Shown in pieces: positions 16,790 to 25,720 of a DNA stretch of 64,000 nt (its first letter is position 1; each line of letters begins with the position of its first letter). Origin of the DNA: Chitinophaga sp. GbtcB8 (GTDB taxonomy: Bacteria; Bacteroidota; Bacteroidia; Chitinophagales; Chitinophagaceae); assembly GCF_019091455.1 (NCBI RefSeq), contig NZ_JAGXJN010000036.1:33119-97118 (forward strand), read 5' to 3'. The position numbers and the translations under genes are program-made. The notes below the pieces were generated by a model. The model was not told the origin of the DNA, did no database searches, and saw nothing but the letters and a program-made list of their open reading frames with translations.

Positions 16790-16999
16790 ATGAAAAAGGT
16801 CATCCTGCTATTAATGTTCTGTATCGTTGTACTGGCATTATGTACCTGGGGAAACCGTCTTTCAAAAGCACCTGCCGCTGATAAAGTAGAGTTACGTCCT
16901 GAACTGGTGCCGTTTTACCTGGTTACACGTATACCGGAATTTTTCATACCGTCAAAACAACACAACGATGCATGCACTAACGCATGCCGCAAGATCTAA
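16790..16999 (+). CDS. Small exported or membrane-anchored protein
   Basis: A possible 69-residue protein with an N-terminal hydrophobic segment (VILLLMFCIVVLALCTW) and a polar remainder ending in two cysteines (NDACTNACRKI). It has a good start context (ATGAAAAAGG after an A-rich stretch), and codon use looks plausible, but I recognise no family. It lies in the gap between lysC and the TonB-dependent receptor on the same strand. Confidence 0.4.
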   Translation: MKKVILLLMFCIVVLALCTWGNRLSKAPAADKVELRPELVPFYLVTRIPEFFIPSKQHNDACTNACRKI

Positions 17000-17085
17000 A
17001 CTGTAGGCATTTTCTAAAACCGTCAATAAATATTACAACATTTAATGCCGTAGCTGTCCGTCATGGCTGCGACCAATCTGTGAAT

Positions 17086-19524
17086 ATGAACAGGATCATA
17101 CTAACGGGGCTTTTTATGCTCTTAACCCTGGGTACCGCATGGGCCCAAAGCGCCAACAAACAAGGCAAAATAACAGTCAGGATCATTGATAGCAGGAACC
17201 AGCCCCTGGGCTTTGCCAACGTGCTGGTACGCGCCGTAAAGGACAGCGCGCTGGTAAAAGGTGAGCTAAGTACTGAACAAGGCAATTGCACCATTGATAA
17301 TATACCTTTCGGACATTACTATATACAATCTACCCTCATGGGGTATGCCCCCGTACTGAGCCCGGCCTTCATCCTGGATGCGAACCACCAAAACCTCTCC
17401 TTACCCGCCATACAGTTAGTACAGCAAACCAAGAACCTGCAGGCGGTTAATGTAACCGCACAAAAGCCTTTTATTGAACGCAGCGCCGGCAAAACCACGC
17501 TGAACGTGGAAAGCAGCGTATCGTCCGCAGGGCAGAACGTGTTGGATCTGCTGCGCAAAGCGCCCGGCGTTACCATTGATAAAGATGATAACGTAATGGT
17601 AAAAGGCAACCAGGGCGTAACCATTATGCTGGATGGTAAGCTCACCTATTTATCCGGCGAGCAGCTGAGCAACCTGCTGAAAAGCACGCCGGCAGAAACC
17701 ATTTCCCAGATAGAGATCATTACCACGCCCGGCGCCAAGTATGATGCAGCCGGTAACAGCGGTATCATTAACATTAAAACCAAAAAGGGACAGCTTACCG
17801 GCATCAATGGCACCATAAATGCCAGCATGGGCCAAAGCCGCTATCCTATTTACAATGCCGGCGGTAACCTGAACTGGCGCACCACTAAGTTTAACCTGTT
17901 TGGTAACTACAACTATGGCGACCGCCGTTTTTATACCCTGCGGGAGCTGTGGCGTTATATTAATGCGGATGAGCCCATGCTGTTTCACCAGGATATCTGG
18001 CAGCGTAACCAGTTTAAGAACAGCACCTACAAAGCCGGTATGGATTACTTCATTAACAAACAGCATACCGTAGGTGTACTGGTGAACGGGTATAACAACT
18101 CTTTCCGCAACAGCATTTACAGCGCTACTGATATTGGCAAGCAAACCGGCGAAATAGATTCTGTGCTGAACACCCTTACTACCAATAACAACAAGTTCAA
18201 TAACGTAGCCGTGAACCTGAACTACAAGGGCCAGCTGGATACCAACGGCACGGAAATAAGCATGGATGCGGATTACGCCCGGTTCAAGAACAACCGAAAC
18301 CTGAACCTGCGCGACAGCCTGTACGACCGCCACCTGGAAACTGTGCGCGACCCGCATGCCATCCGCAACATGGGTAATACCAATGTTACCATTAAAAGCA
18401 TTAAGGCCGACCTGGTGCTGCCCCTGAACAAACAATCCAAAATAGAAGCCGGCGTAAAAGCCAGCTTTGTGGAAACAGATAACAAGCTGCGTTATGATTC
18501 GCTGAAAGGCAAGGACTATGTATACGCCCCGTCCCAAAGCGACCAGTTTATTTATAAAGAGAACATCCTGGCGGCCTACACCACCTATAAGCTGCAATGG
18601 CGCAAATGGGATGTGCAGGCCGGCCTGCGCCTGGAGAAAACCATTTCAGAAGGGAACTCCATCAGCCTGCAAAGCAAGATCAAACGTTCTTACCTGGACT
18701 TTTTTCCCAGCCTGGCAGCAGACTATAAAGTGAATGAGGATAATAAGATAGGGCTGTCCTATTCCCGCCGTATTGACCGCCCGGGTTACAATGGGTTAAA
18801 CCCCTTCCTGTTCTTCCTGGACAAGTACACCTATGCCCGCGGTAACCCTTACCTGCGGCCGGAGTACACGGATAATACCGAACTTTCCTACAGCTATAAG
18901 CAAAAATATATTCTTACTGTAGGGTACAGCTATACCCGGGATGTGATCGACGAGCTGCTTACGCAGAACGACAGCACCAAGATCACCCTTAGCACCAACA
19001 TTAACTATAACAACCGGAAGAACTACAGCCTGTCGCTGGTACTGCCGTTTGATGTTACCAAATGGTGGAACATGAGTAATACGCTGAGCATGTATTACAA
19101 TAAATACGACCTGCAATCTGCCGGTATTAATGTGCAGAACAGCCGGGTGGAATATTACTTCAGCTCCACCAACACTTTTACCCTGCCGTATGATATGAAG
19201 GCGGAGGTAAGCCCCTATTATAACTCGCCCTTTGTGTCGGGTATTTTCAGGGGGCAGGCCCAGTATGATGTAAGCCTGGGTTTGCAAAAACAGGTGCTGA
19301 ATAAGAACGGCACCATCAAGTTCAATGTAACCAACATTTGCAAGGCCGGCAACATGTTCAAGGGCACTGCGCTGTACGATAATGTGGATACCCGTATCCG
19401 CAATACCTGGAACCAGACCGTTTATACCCTTGCTTTCAGCTACCGTTTTGGCAACAACAATATAAAAGGCGCCCGCGAGCGGCAAACAGGAACTACGGAA
19501 GAAGCACGGAGAGCAGGGAACTAG
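17086..19524 (+). CDS. TonB-dependent outer-membrane receptor (OMP_b-brl_3 type)
   Basis: An outer-membrane beta-barrel receptor of 812 residues. Order: signal peptide (MNRIILTGLFMLLTLGTAWAQ), a carboxypeptidase-regulatory-like beta-sandwich (KITVRIIDSRNQPLGFANVL to MGYAPV), a plug domain (SAGQNVLDLLRKAPGVTID, ITTPGAKYDAAGNSGIINIK), then a long barrel ending in YTLAFSYRFG plus a charged tail. This group lacks a paired SusD and often takes siderophores or other small ligands; the substrate is unknown. I chose ATG 17086 because it starts the signal peptide; the frame from 16984 adds 34 non-signal residues. Three hairpins follow the gene. Confidence 0.88.
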   Translation: MNRIILTGLFMLLTLGTAWAQSANKQGKITVRIIDSRNQPLGFANVLVRAVKDSALVKGELSTEQGNCTIDNIPFGHYYIQSTLMGYAPVLSPAFILDANHQNLSLPAIQLVQQTKNLQAVNVTAQKPFIERSAGKTTLNVESSVSSAGQNVLDLLRKAPGVTIDKDDNVMVKGNQGVTIMLDGKLTYLSGEQLSNLLKSTPAETISQIEIITTPGAKYDAAGNSGIINIKTKKGQLTGINGTINASMGQSRYPIYNAGGNLNWRTTKFNLFGNYNYGDRRFYTLRELWRYINADEPMLFHQDIWQRNQFKNSTYKAGMDYFINKQHTVGVLVNGYNNSFRNSIYSATDIGKQTGEIDSVLNTLTTNNNKFNNVAVNLNYKGQLDTNGTEISMDADYARFKNNRNLNLRDSLYDRHLETVRDPHAIRNMGNTNVTIKSIKADLVLPLNKQSKIEAGVKASFVETDNKLRYDSLKGKDYVYAPSQSDQFIYKENILAAYTTYKLQWRKWDVQAGLRLEKTISEGNSISLQSKIKRSYLDFFPSLAADYKVNEDNKIGLSYSRRIDRPGYNGLNPFLFFLDKYTYARGNPYLRPEYTDNTELSYSYKQKYILTVGYSYTRDVIDELLTQNDSTKITLSTNINYNNRKNYSLSLVLPFDVTKWWNMSNTLSMYYNKYDLQSAGINVQNSRVEYYFSSTNTFTLPYDMKAEVSPYYNSPFVSGIFRGQAQYDVSLGLQKQVLNKNGTIKFNVTNICKAGNMFKGTALYDNVDTRIRNTWNQTVYTLAFSYRFGNNNIKGARERQTGTTEEARRAGN

Positions 19525-19558
19525 GATAAAGTTTCTTTTGGGACAGGGATAGTTACAG

Positions 19559-19611
19559 ATCACCGGTTACGTTATTTACCGCCATTTATGATAGTAGCCG
19601 GTGATTTGTTT
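19559..19611 (+). terminator. Hairpin terminator after the receptor gene (first)
   Basis: ATCACCGG (19559-19566) pairs with CCGGTGAT (19598-19605), followed by TTGTTTT. The loop contains TATTTACCGCCATT, which is repeated exactly at 19643-19656. Confidence 0.65.
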
Positions 19612-19680
19612 TAAGAAACACTTACTATTATTTATTACGAGCTATTTACCGCCATTCATAGTTTGTAATGATAGTAAGAG

Positions 19681-19712
19681 AGGCCGCCACACAGATGTGA
19701 GCGGCCTTTTTC
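19681..19712 (+). terminator. Rho-independent terminator (second)
   Basis: AGGCCGC (19681-19687) pairs with GCGGCCT (19701-19707), the inner CACA/TGTG extends the stem, and TTTTTCTT follows. This is the strongest terminator of the spacer. Confidence 0.8.
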
Positions 19713-19773
19713 TTATGCGGGGACAACGTTCACGGGCATTCCCCGGGCGGAAGGAGAATGTGGGGCTAACGGA

Positions 19774-20139
19774 TCAATAGAAGAATTGCTCTGAAACAAC
19801 TTTACCATCCTTTACTTCAAAGATGCCAATTTCCTCCGTTTCCATACGGGGCTTGTCCTTATAGGTAACATCCCGCCTTAACACTACGCTGAAGAAATTA
19901 CCTGCTATTAACGGCTCACTGCAATACTGGCTATGAACGGTTTCTATCATTCCACGGTGCGCTACGCCTTTGGCCTTCAATGCTTCCAGGCCTTTGGTTA
20001 TTACCTGCACGCCCCTTAATGCAGCATGTTCCGGCTCCCGGGATAAAACCTGCCCGTCATAAAGCCCGTCCTGTATTTCAATCCATTTGCTTTGGCATGC
20101 CAGTTCGTAATACTGGTTTGCAATCTCCTGTGTTGTCAT
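19774..20139 (-). CDS. SnoaL-like (NTF2-fold) protein
   Basis: A 121-residue cytoplasmic protein with the small cone-shaped NTF2/SnoaL pattern: an N-terminal helix (MTTQEIANQYYELACQSKW), KGLEALKAKG, then strands ending in EIGIFEVKDGKVVSEQFFY, the family's usual ending. Such proteins can be small enzymes or binding proteins; no catalytic residues can be assigned. It reads toward the receptor's terminators, and an imperfect -7 box (CATCTTTG on the minus strand, near 20175) lies upstream. Confidence 0.75.
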   Translation of the reverse strand: MTTQEIANQYYELACQSKWIEIQDGLYDGQVLSREPEHAALRGVQVITKGLEALKAKGVAHRGMIETVHSQYCSEPLIAGNFFSVVLRRDVTYKDKPRMETEEIGIFEVKDGKVVSEQFFY

Positions 20140-20307
20140 AAATTCCTTTTTTTAAGAATGATCTTTTAACCCTGCAAAGATGTCCGGGCGGAGTGACAAC
20201 CCTATGTCAGCAGCCCTAAAATCTCATTTCCCGTTCCAACAAATAACCTACAACTTTCATGGGATCTTTCTCCACTGCTCAACTCCCTTTCCCCTCCACT
20301 GCATTCC

Positions 20308-20340
20308 ATTCGTAATTCGTAATTGATATTTCGTAATTAT
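20308..20340. repeat. AATTCGTAATT word repeat upstream of the ECF sigma gene
   Basis: ATTCGTAATTCGTAATTGAT followed by ATTTCGTAATTAT. It is one arm of the family that fills the nuoA-nuoB and nuoM-nuoN gaps; there is no clear opposite arm here. It lies about 95 bp before the sigma gene. Confidence 0.6.
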
Positions 20341-20433
20341 TTTTCCCTCCGTTGTACGTAATTTTCCCAAATTCCCTGTCCTACTAAGGAAAGGGGGAAA
20401 ATTACCTTAGGGGTTCCTATTCCGCATCCGCGT

Positions 20434-21024
20434 ATGAACAATGTGAAAATTACAGAGTGGCAGCATCAAATTGCACGTTACGGGAATGAGCAGGCCTTTG
20501 CAGAGCTGTTCCGCCATTTCTACGACCGCTTGTTACGCTTTTGCCTGCAATATGTGCAGGCACGGGAGGCCGCGGAAGAAATTGTAAGCGACGTATTTGT
20601 GAAGGTCTGGAACCGCCGGGAAGCCCTGGAAGGCATCCACAACCTGGAAGTATACCTGTTTGTAGCCATAAAAAATCATTCGCTCAATTACCTGCAGCAA
20701 TACTCCAACCTGCGCGTAACACCACTTCCTGAAAATAGCCTGGCCCAGCTGATCAGCCCTATTGATCCCGAGCGGGAAATGGAATGGAAAGAGATCCTTT
20801 TTAAAATGGACCAGGAGGTAGAACGCCTGCCGGACCAGTGCCGTAAAGTTTTTAAGCTGATCAAAGAAGAAGGTTTCAAGTATAAAGAAGTAGCAGAGAT
20901 CCTCAATATATCGCCCCGTACTGTAGAAACACAATTGGTGCGCGCCATGCGCCGCCTCAATGAAGCCATTGGCCCTTACCTCTCCGGCAATAAAGAAAAT
21001 GGAAAAAAGATCTTCCCCTTGTAA
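20434..21024 (+). CDS. ECF RNA polymerase sigma factor (FecI-like)
   Basis: A 196-residue sigma-70 factor of the extracytoplasmic function class. Region 2 appears as FAELFRHFYDRLLRFCLQYV and AEEIVSDVFVKVWNR; region 4 as LPDQCRKVFKLIKEEGFKYK, EVAEILNISPRTVETQLVRA (helix-turn-helix). It is followed after 49 bp by a FecR anti-sigma gene and then SusC with an STN domain, the standard arrangement in which substrate binding to the receptor frees the sigma factor to transcribe the locus. Confidence 0.93.
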   Translation: MNNVKITEWQHQIARYGNEQAFAELFRHFYDRLLRFCLQYVQAREAAEEIVSDVFVKVWNRREALEGIHNLEVYLFVAIKNHSLNYLQQYSNLRVTPLPENSLAQLISPIDPEREMEWKEILFKMDQEVERLPDQCRKVFKLIKEEGFKYKEVAEILNISPRTVETQLVRAMRRLNEAIGPYLSGNKENGKKIFPL

Positions 21025-21073
21025 GTAATTTTCACTGCTTGCCCTGTCCTCTCTGTAACAATCAGCTCCATCT

Positions 21074-22120
21074 ATGAATGAAGAATTATTTGTTACACTC
21101 ATGACCAGGAAACTTGCAGGCGAAGCTACCAAACACGAGCTGCAGGAACTGGAAGCCCTGTTGCAGGCGCATGCAGAACTACGGGAGCGTGCTGCCATCC
21201 TGCAAAAACATTTTACAGAATCGCATTATTATTCATCTGCCAATACAGAACAGGCATTGCAACGCACGCTGCAAAGGCTGCAGCTGCCGGAGCAGGCGCC
21301 GCTTACAACCCTAAGCATGCCACAGCCTAAACGCAGGTACCTGCAACGCAGCCTTATTATAGGATCTGCCATTGCCGCATCCGTAGTATTGGTATTGTCG
21401 CTGTCTGATTTGTTGCACCGCGCTACACCGGTTAAACAGCTGGCCGCTGTTAAAGCAGATACTGCGCAGTGGATGAAACGGCAGAATGGTAAGGCCACAA
21501 AAGCCGTTATTGAATTAACGGATGGCAGTAAAATATGGCTGAATGCTGATAGCCGCCTCAGCTACCCGGAAGTGTTCAGCAACGCCTCACGCGAAGTGTA
21601 CCTGGAAGGTGAGGCCTTCTTTGATGTAGCCAACAATCCCGGCCGCCCGTTTATTATTCACCTGCATAAAGGCACTATACAGGTGCTGGGCACCTCCTTT
21701 AACATACGCGCCTATGAGAATGAGCCTGTGCAAACCTCTGTAAGCACCGGTAAAGTAGCCTTCATTCCCCTGTATGAAAATGGGCAGCGCAAGCCGGATA
21801 CCATCTTAATTACGCCGGATGTAAAGGTTACCTATGCACAACAAACCGGCCAGCTGATAAAAGAAGCTACTGCCAGCAATGATGATAAAGCCTGGACAGA
21901 AGGCCGCCTGGTATTTAAGAACGCCACGCTGGAAACTATTGGCGCAGAGCTGGAACGCACCTTTGGCAAAAAAGTGGAGTTCCTTTCTGAAACGCCGCGG
22001 CAGTACCGCCTCACCGGCTCTTTCCAGCACAACTCATTACAGGATATTATGTACTACCTGGCCAGGTCCAGGGCATTCAGTTATGAGATCACCGACAGCA
22101 CGCTCTTGATCAATGAATAA
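21074..22120 (+). CDS. FecR-family anti-sigma factor
   Basis: A 348-residue inner-membrane regulator. The N-terminal cytoplasmic part (about 1-90) would hold the ECF sigma factor, one membrane helix follows at about 94-112 (SLIIGSAIAASVVLVLSLSDL), then a periplasmic FecR domain with TDGSKIWLNADSRLSYPEVF, REVYLEGEAFFDV and VLGTSFNIRAYE. The C-terminus (LTGSFQHNSLQDIMYYLARS) resembles an STN-type fold that touches the receptor's STN domain. It lies between the sigma and SusC genes, on the same strand. Confidence 0.93.
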   Translation: MNEELFVTLMTRKLAGEATKHELQELEALLQAHAELRERAAILQKHFTESHYYSSANTEQALQRTLQRLQLPEQAPLTTLSMPQPKRRYLQRSLIIGSAIAASVVLVLSLSDLLHRATPVKQLAAVKADTAQWMKRQNGKATKAVIELTDGSKIWLNADSRLSYPEVFSNASREVYLEGEAFFDVANNPGRPFIIHLHKGTIQVLGTSFNIRAYENEPVQTSVSTGKVAFIPLYENGQRKPDTILITPDVKVTYAQQTGQLIKEATASNDDKAWTEGRLVFKNATLETIGAELERTFGKKVEFLSETPRQYRLTGSFQHNSLQDIMYYLARSRAFSYEITDSTLLINE

Positions 22121-22171
22121 ATAAACCAAAACCTAATAAACAATCATTATTTAAACCAAAGTCTCCACGCT

Positions 22172-25100
22172 ATGAAAGAAAGACCTTTACCAGGCTTCTT
22201 ACTGCCAGCTTTCCGCTCATGGTGCTTCCCGGTCCTTATATGCATGGCTTTATTCAGCATGCTGGATCTTAAAGCCCAGGTAGCACTTGCATACGGCATG
22301 CCGCCGCCGTATAGAATGCAACAGGAAAAAACAACAGATACCAACCCGCTGGACAACCGGGTTAGCCTGCAGGTTAAAAATGAAAACCTGGACCAGGTGC
22401 TGGAAAAAATTGAGCAGCAAACCGCTTACGTGTTTGTATACTCAAATGATGTGATTAAAACCACGCAGCGCATCACGCTCAATGTAAAAGACAAACAGCT
22501 TTCTGAAGTGCTGCCCATGGTGCTTTCCCCGTTGAATGTAAGTTATGAGCTGATCAGCAATAAAATCATTCTCCGCCAGGGAAACGAGCCCGCCGCAGAG
22601 TACCGGCAACAGGAAACCGTTACCATCAGCGGCAACGTAGTAGATGATAAAGGCGATGGCATTCCGGGGGTGAATGTACGCCTGAAGAATACCAATACCG
22701 GCACTACTACAAGGGAAGACGGTTTTTTTACGTTAAAGATCCCCAGTGGGCAAGCCAATGGTACCTTGGTTTACTCGTCCATTGGCTTCATCACAAAAGA
22801 AGTGGGGATCAATAGCCGCACCAGCATTACTGTTATGCTGGATGCTGAATCAAAAGACCTGGGGGAGATAGTGGTTACCGCTTACACTACACAAAAGAAA
22901 GCGCAGGTAACAGCCGCTATCAGCACGGTATCCACCAAGGATATCACCAGCCGCCCTTCCAGCAACATGTTCCAGGCCTTACAGGGTTTGGCGCCTAACT
23001 TAACCATTCAGCAGAATAATGCGGAACCCGGCGCTGCGCTGAACCTGAATATACGCGGGGTAGGCAGCTTAACCGGTAACGCGCCGCTGATCATTATAGA
23101 CGGGGTACAGGCAGGCAGCACCGGCCTGCAGAACCTGAACCCCTATGATGTGGAAAGTATTTCCGTGTTAAAAGATGCCGCTTCTTCCGCCATTTATGGA
23201 TCACAGGCCGCAAACGGCGTTATCTACATCACTACCAAAAGAGGTAAGAAAGATGATAAGCCCAGCGTGCAGTACAACGGCATGTATGGCCTGCAAACAC
23301 CCACTACCCTGCCCCGGCAGGTAGAAGCATGGGAATATATGAGCATGAAGAATGAAGCTTTGGTGAACTCCGGTAAAACCCCGCAGTTCTCATCAGAAGA
23401 AATTCAGGCCTGGCATAACCGCGGCTCCGACCCTGCCCTGCTGCGCGAAATGGTGCGTAAAACCACCCCGCAGCAAAACCACAGCCTGAGCGTAACCGGT
23501 GGCGGCAAAAGCAGCAGCTACCTGATATCACTGGGTTATGTGGACCAGGGCAACATGCTGCAGAACAAATGGCTGCCATCAGACCAGTCGTTCTATTACA
23601 AACGTTACAATGCCCGCGCTAATATAGGTATAGACGTTAGTAAGTATGTAAAAGTGGCCGCTAACATTGCTTACACAAAATCCTATACCCGTACACATTC
23701 CGCAGACATGGGTATCCTGATGCGCGATGCCATGCGCGTACCGCGTATTTACCCTGTAAAAGACAGCCTGGGCAACTGGGTAGTGCCCTCGCTTACCAGT
23801 AACAGCGTGTTTGCGCAGCTGGGCGAAGGCGGCTACAAGCTTAATGAGCAGGATAACCTGCTGGGTGGTGTGGATGTAACCATTACGCCCGTTAACCACT
23901 TTAAGCTGAACTTTAATGCCTCCGGTGTATACAACATCAATAACGAAACACGCCGCATTAATAAATACACCTATGCGCCCTATTATACTACGGCCGCACC
24001 ACCGCTGTATAATGAGCTGCATAACAGGGAGCGTAAAGATCTGAACACAAACGTGTATGCTACGGCGGAATATGAAAATACCTTTGGCAAACATTATGTG
24101 AAAGCACAGGTAGGCGCCCGTACGGATGCGGTGAATGAAGATTACGGTTTCAACGCCGACCGTTTTGGCACTACCAACCTGGATAATGACTGGGCCATTG
24201 GCGGCGGTTACCGCCCCAAACCCGATGGTACCTTTGATTACGGCAGCATTGGCGATTATAATGATATTGCAAACCCTAACTTATATGCGCTCAACTCCCT
24301 CTTTGGCCGTTTGAACTATGCCTATGATGATAAATACCTGGCAGAGTTCACCTGGCGTTACGATGGATCTTCCAAGCTGGCCCCCGGCCACCGCTGGCAG
24401 TTCTTCCCCGCCTTTTCACTGGGCTGGCGTATTACAGAGGAAGACTTTATGCAGTATGTAAAGGAAAATATCGGTAACGTAAAGTTCCGCTTCTCTTACG
24501 GCCAGGTGGGTAACTCCAACATTGGCGGGTTTAACTACCTGTCACGGGTGTATATCAATTCTAATTTGGGTAATTATTCCTTTAATAACTCACCAGCGCC
24601 CGGCTCCATCTTCTCTACCTATAATGATCTGCTGAAATGGGAAGTATCTGCCATGACCAATTATGGCGTAGATGCAGATTTCTTTAAAGGCGCGCTTACC
24701 GCATCTTTCGATTATTTCAACAAGAATACTACCGGTATCTACCTTTTTCAGACGGTGCCCGGAACAGCCGGCGTTACAACCGATCAGGAAAAATCTCCGC
24801 TTGAGAATGTAGGTAAGGTAAATAATAAAGGCTGGGAGCTGGCATTAACCTACCGCCTTACTACCGGCAAGGTTGGCCATGCATTTGGCTTTAACCTGTC
24901 TGATAACCTGAACAAGGTAGTAGCATTCGGTCAGGAATCTATCCGCGGCAGCGATTTCTCTTACATCATTAAAGAAGGTTTCCCCATCTCCTCTTATTAC
25001 GGTTATAAATCCAACGGCCTGTACCAGAACCTGGACGATATCAAGAATGCACCCAAAGTGCCTTTTGCGTACAACCAGCAGGTAATGCCCGGTGATATTA

Positions 25101-25693
25101 AGTATGTGGACCGTAATGGAGATGGTGTGATAGATGCAGACGACCGTTTTGTTTTCGGTAATCCTTTTCCACGTTATACCTTTGGCTTTACATATAATGT
25201 TACCTGGCATGGCTTTGACCTGAACATGTTCTGGCAGGGTGTGGGCAAACGCTCGCAGTTCCTGCGCGGCGATATTGTGGAAGCTTTCCATAATAACGAG
25301 GACCACGCCTTTGTGCAGCACCTGGACCGCTGGACGCCCACCAATCCTAACGCCACTTACCCGCGTTTAACCATTGGTACGGCAGATGCCAACAACTTTG
25401 CCTACTCTGATTACTGGATGTTTGATACCAAATACATACGCCTCAAGAACCTGCAGGTAGGTTACACCCTGCCCCGCGGTATTACCAATACCGTGCATAT
25501 TGAAAGCGCACGTATTTACTTCACCAGCCAGAACCTGATCACCATTATGCCTAAACGCTTCCGCGAAATAGGCATGGATCCTGAGTTCACACAATTTGAT
25601 GATAAGCTGAACTTTTCAAACTACAATCCGATCGCTGGCCGCAACTATCCCAACGCCGCCACGTTTGCCTTGGGTGTGGATGTGAAGTTCTAA
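22172..25693 (+). CDS. SusC/RagA-family TonB-linked outer-membrane protein with STN domain
   Basis: An outer-membrane importer of 1173 residues. Order: signal sequence with a long basic start (to about residue 36, LDLKAQ), STN signalling domain (LDQVLEKIEQQTAYVFVYSN to KIILRQ, about 68-132), carboxypeptidase-regulatory-like domain (VTISGNVVDDKGDGIPGVNV), TonB-dependent plug (GEIVVTAYTTQKKAQVTAAI, LNIRGVGSLTGNAPLIIIDG, DAASSAIYGSQAANGVIYIT) and the 22-strand barrel. The STN domain fits the upstream sigma/FecR pair. With the SusD that follows 27 bp later it should import oligosaccharides released at the surface; the GH76 gene suggests mannan fragments. Confidence 0.95.
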   Translation: MKERPLPGFLLPAFRSWCFPVLICMALFSMLDLKAQVALAYGMPPPYRMQQEKTTDTNPLDNRVSLQVKNENLDQVLEKIEQQTAYVFVYSNDVIKTTQRITLNVKDKQLSEVLPMVLSPLNVSYELISNKIILRQGNEPAAEYRQQETVTISGNVVDDKGDGIPGVNVRLKNTNTGTTTREDGFFTLKIPSGQANGTLVYSSIGFITKEVGINSRTSITVMLDAESKDLGEIVVTAYTTQKKAQVTAAISTVSTKDITSRPSSNMFQALQGLAPNLTIQQNNAEPGAALNLNIRGVGSLTGNAPLIIIDGVQAGSTGLQNLNPYDVESISVLKDAASSAIYGSQAANGVIYITTKRGKKDDKPSVQYNGMYGLQTPTTLPRQVEAWEYMSMKNEALVNSGKTPQFSSEEIQAWHNRGSDPALLREMVRKTTPQQNHSLSVTGGGKSSSYLISLGYVDQGNMLQNKWLPSDQSFYYKRYNARANIGIDVSKYVKVAANIAYTKSYTRTHSADMGILMRDAMRVPRIYPVKDSLGNWVVPSLTSNSVFAQLGEGGYKLNEQDNLLGGVDVTITPVNHFKLNFNASGVYNINNETRRINKYTYAPYYTTAAPPLYNELHNRERKDLNTNVYATAEYENTFGKHYVKAQVGARTDAVNEDYGFNADRFGTTNLDNDWAIGGGYRPKPDGTFDYGSIGDYNDIANPNLYALNSLFGRLNYAYDDKYLAEFTWRYDGSSKLAPGHRWQFFPAFSLGWRITEEDFMQYVKENIGNVKFRFSYGQVGNSNIGGFNYLSRVYINSNLGNYSFNNSPAPGSIFSTYNDLLKWEVSAMTNYGVDADFFKGALTASFDYFNKNTTGIYLFQTVPGTAGVTTDQEKSPLENVGKVNNKGWELALTYRLTTGKVGHAFGFNLSDNLNKVVAFGQESIRGSDFSYIIKEGFPISSYYGYKSNGLYQNLDDIKNAPKVPFAYNQQVMPGDIKYVDRNGDGVIDADDRFVFGNPFPRYTFGFTYNVTWHGFDLNMFWQGVGKRSQFLRGDIVEAFHNNEDHAFVQHLDRWTPTNPNATYPRLTIGTADANNFAYSDYWMFDTKYIRLKNLQVGYTLPRGITNTVHIESARIYFTSQNLITIMPKRFREIGMDPEFTQFDDKLNFSNYNPIAGRNYPNAATFALGVDVKF

Positions 25694-25720
25694 TGCAGGA
25701 AGTAAGAAAAAAACAATTCA

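Noticed and set aside
16984..17085. N-terminal extension of the TonB-dependent receptor
   Set aside because: Would place 34 polar residues before a perfect signal peptide; overlaps the small gene ending at 16999.
17650..18597. 315-codon frame antisense to the receptor gene
   Set aside because: Lies fully opposite a well-supported gene; hydrophobic composition is the usual mirror of barrel-coding DNA.
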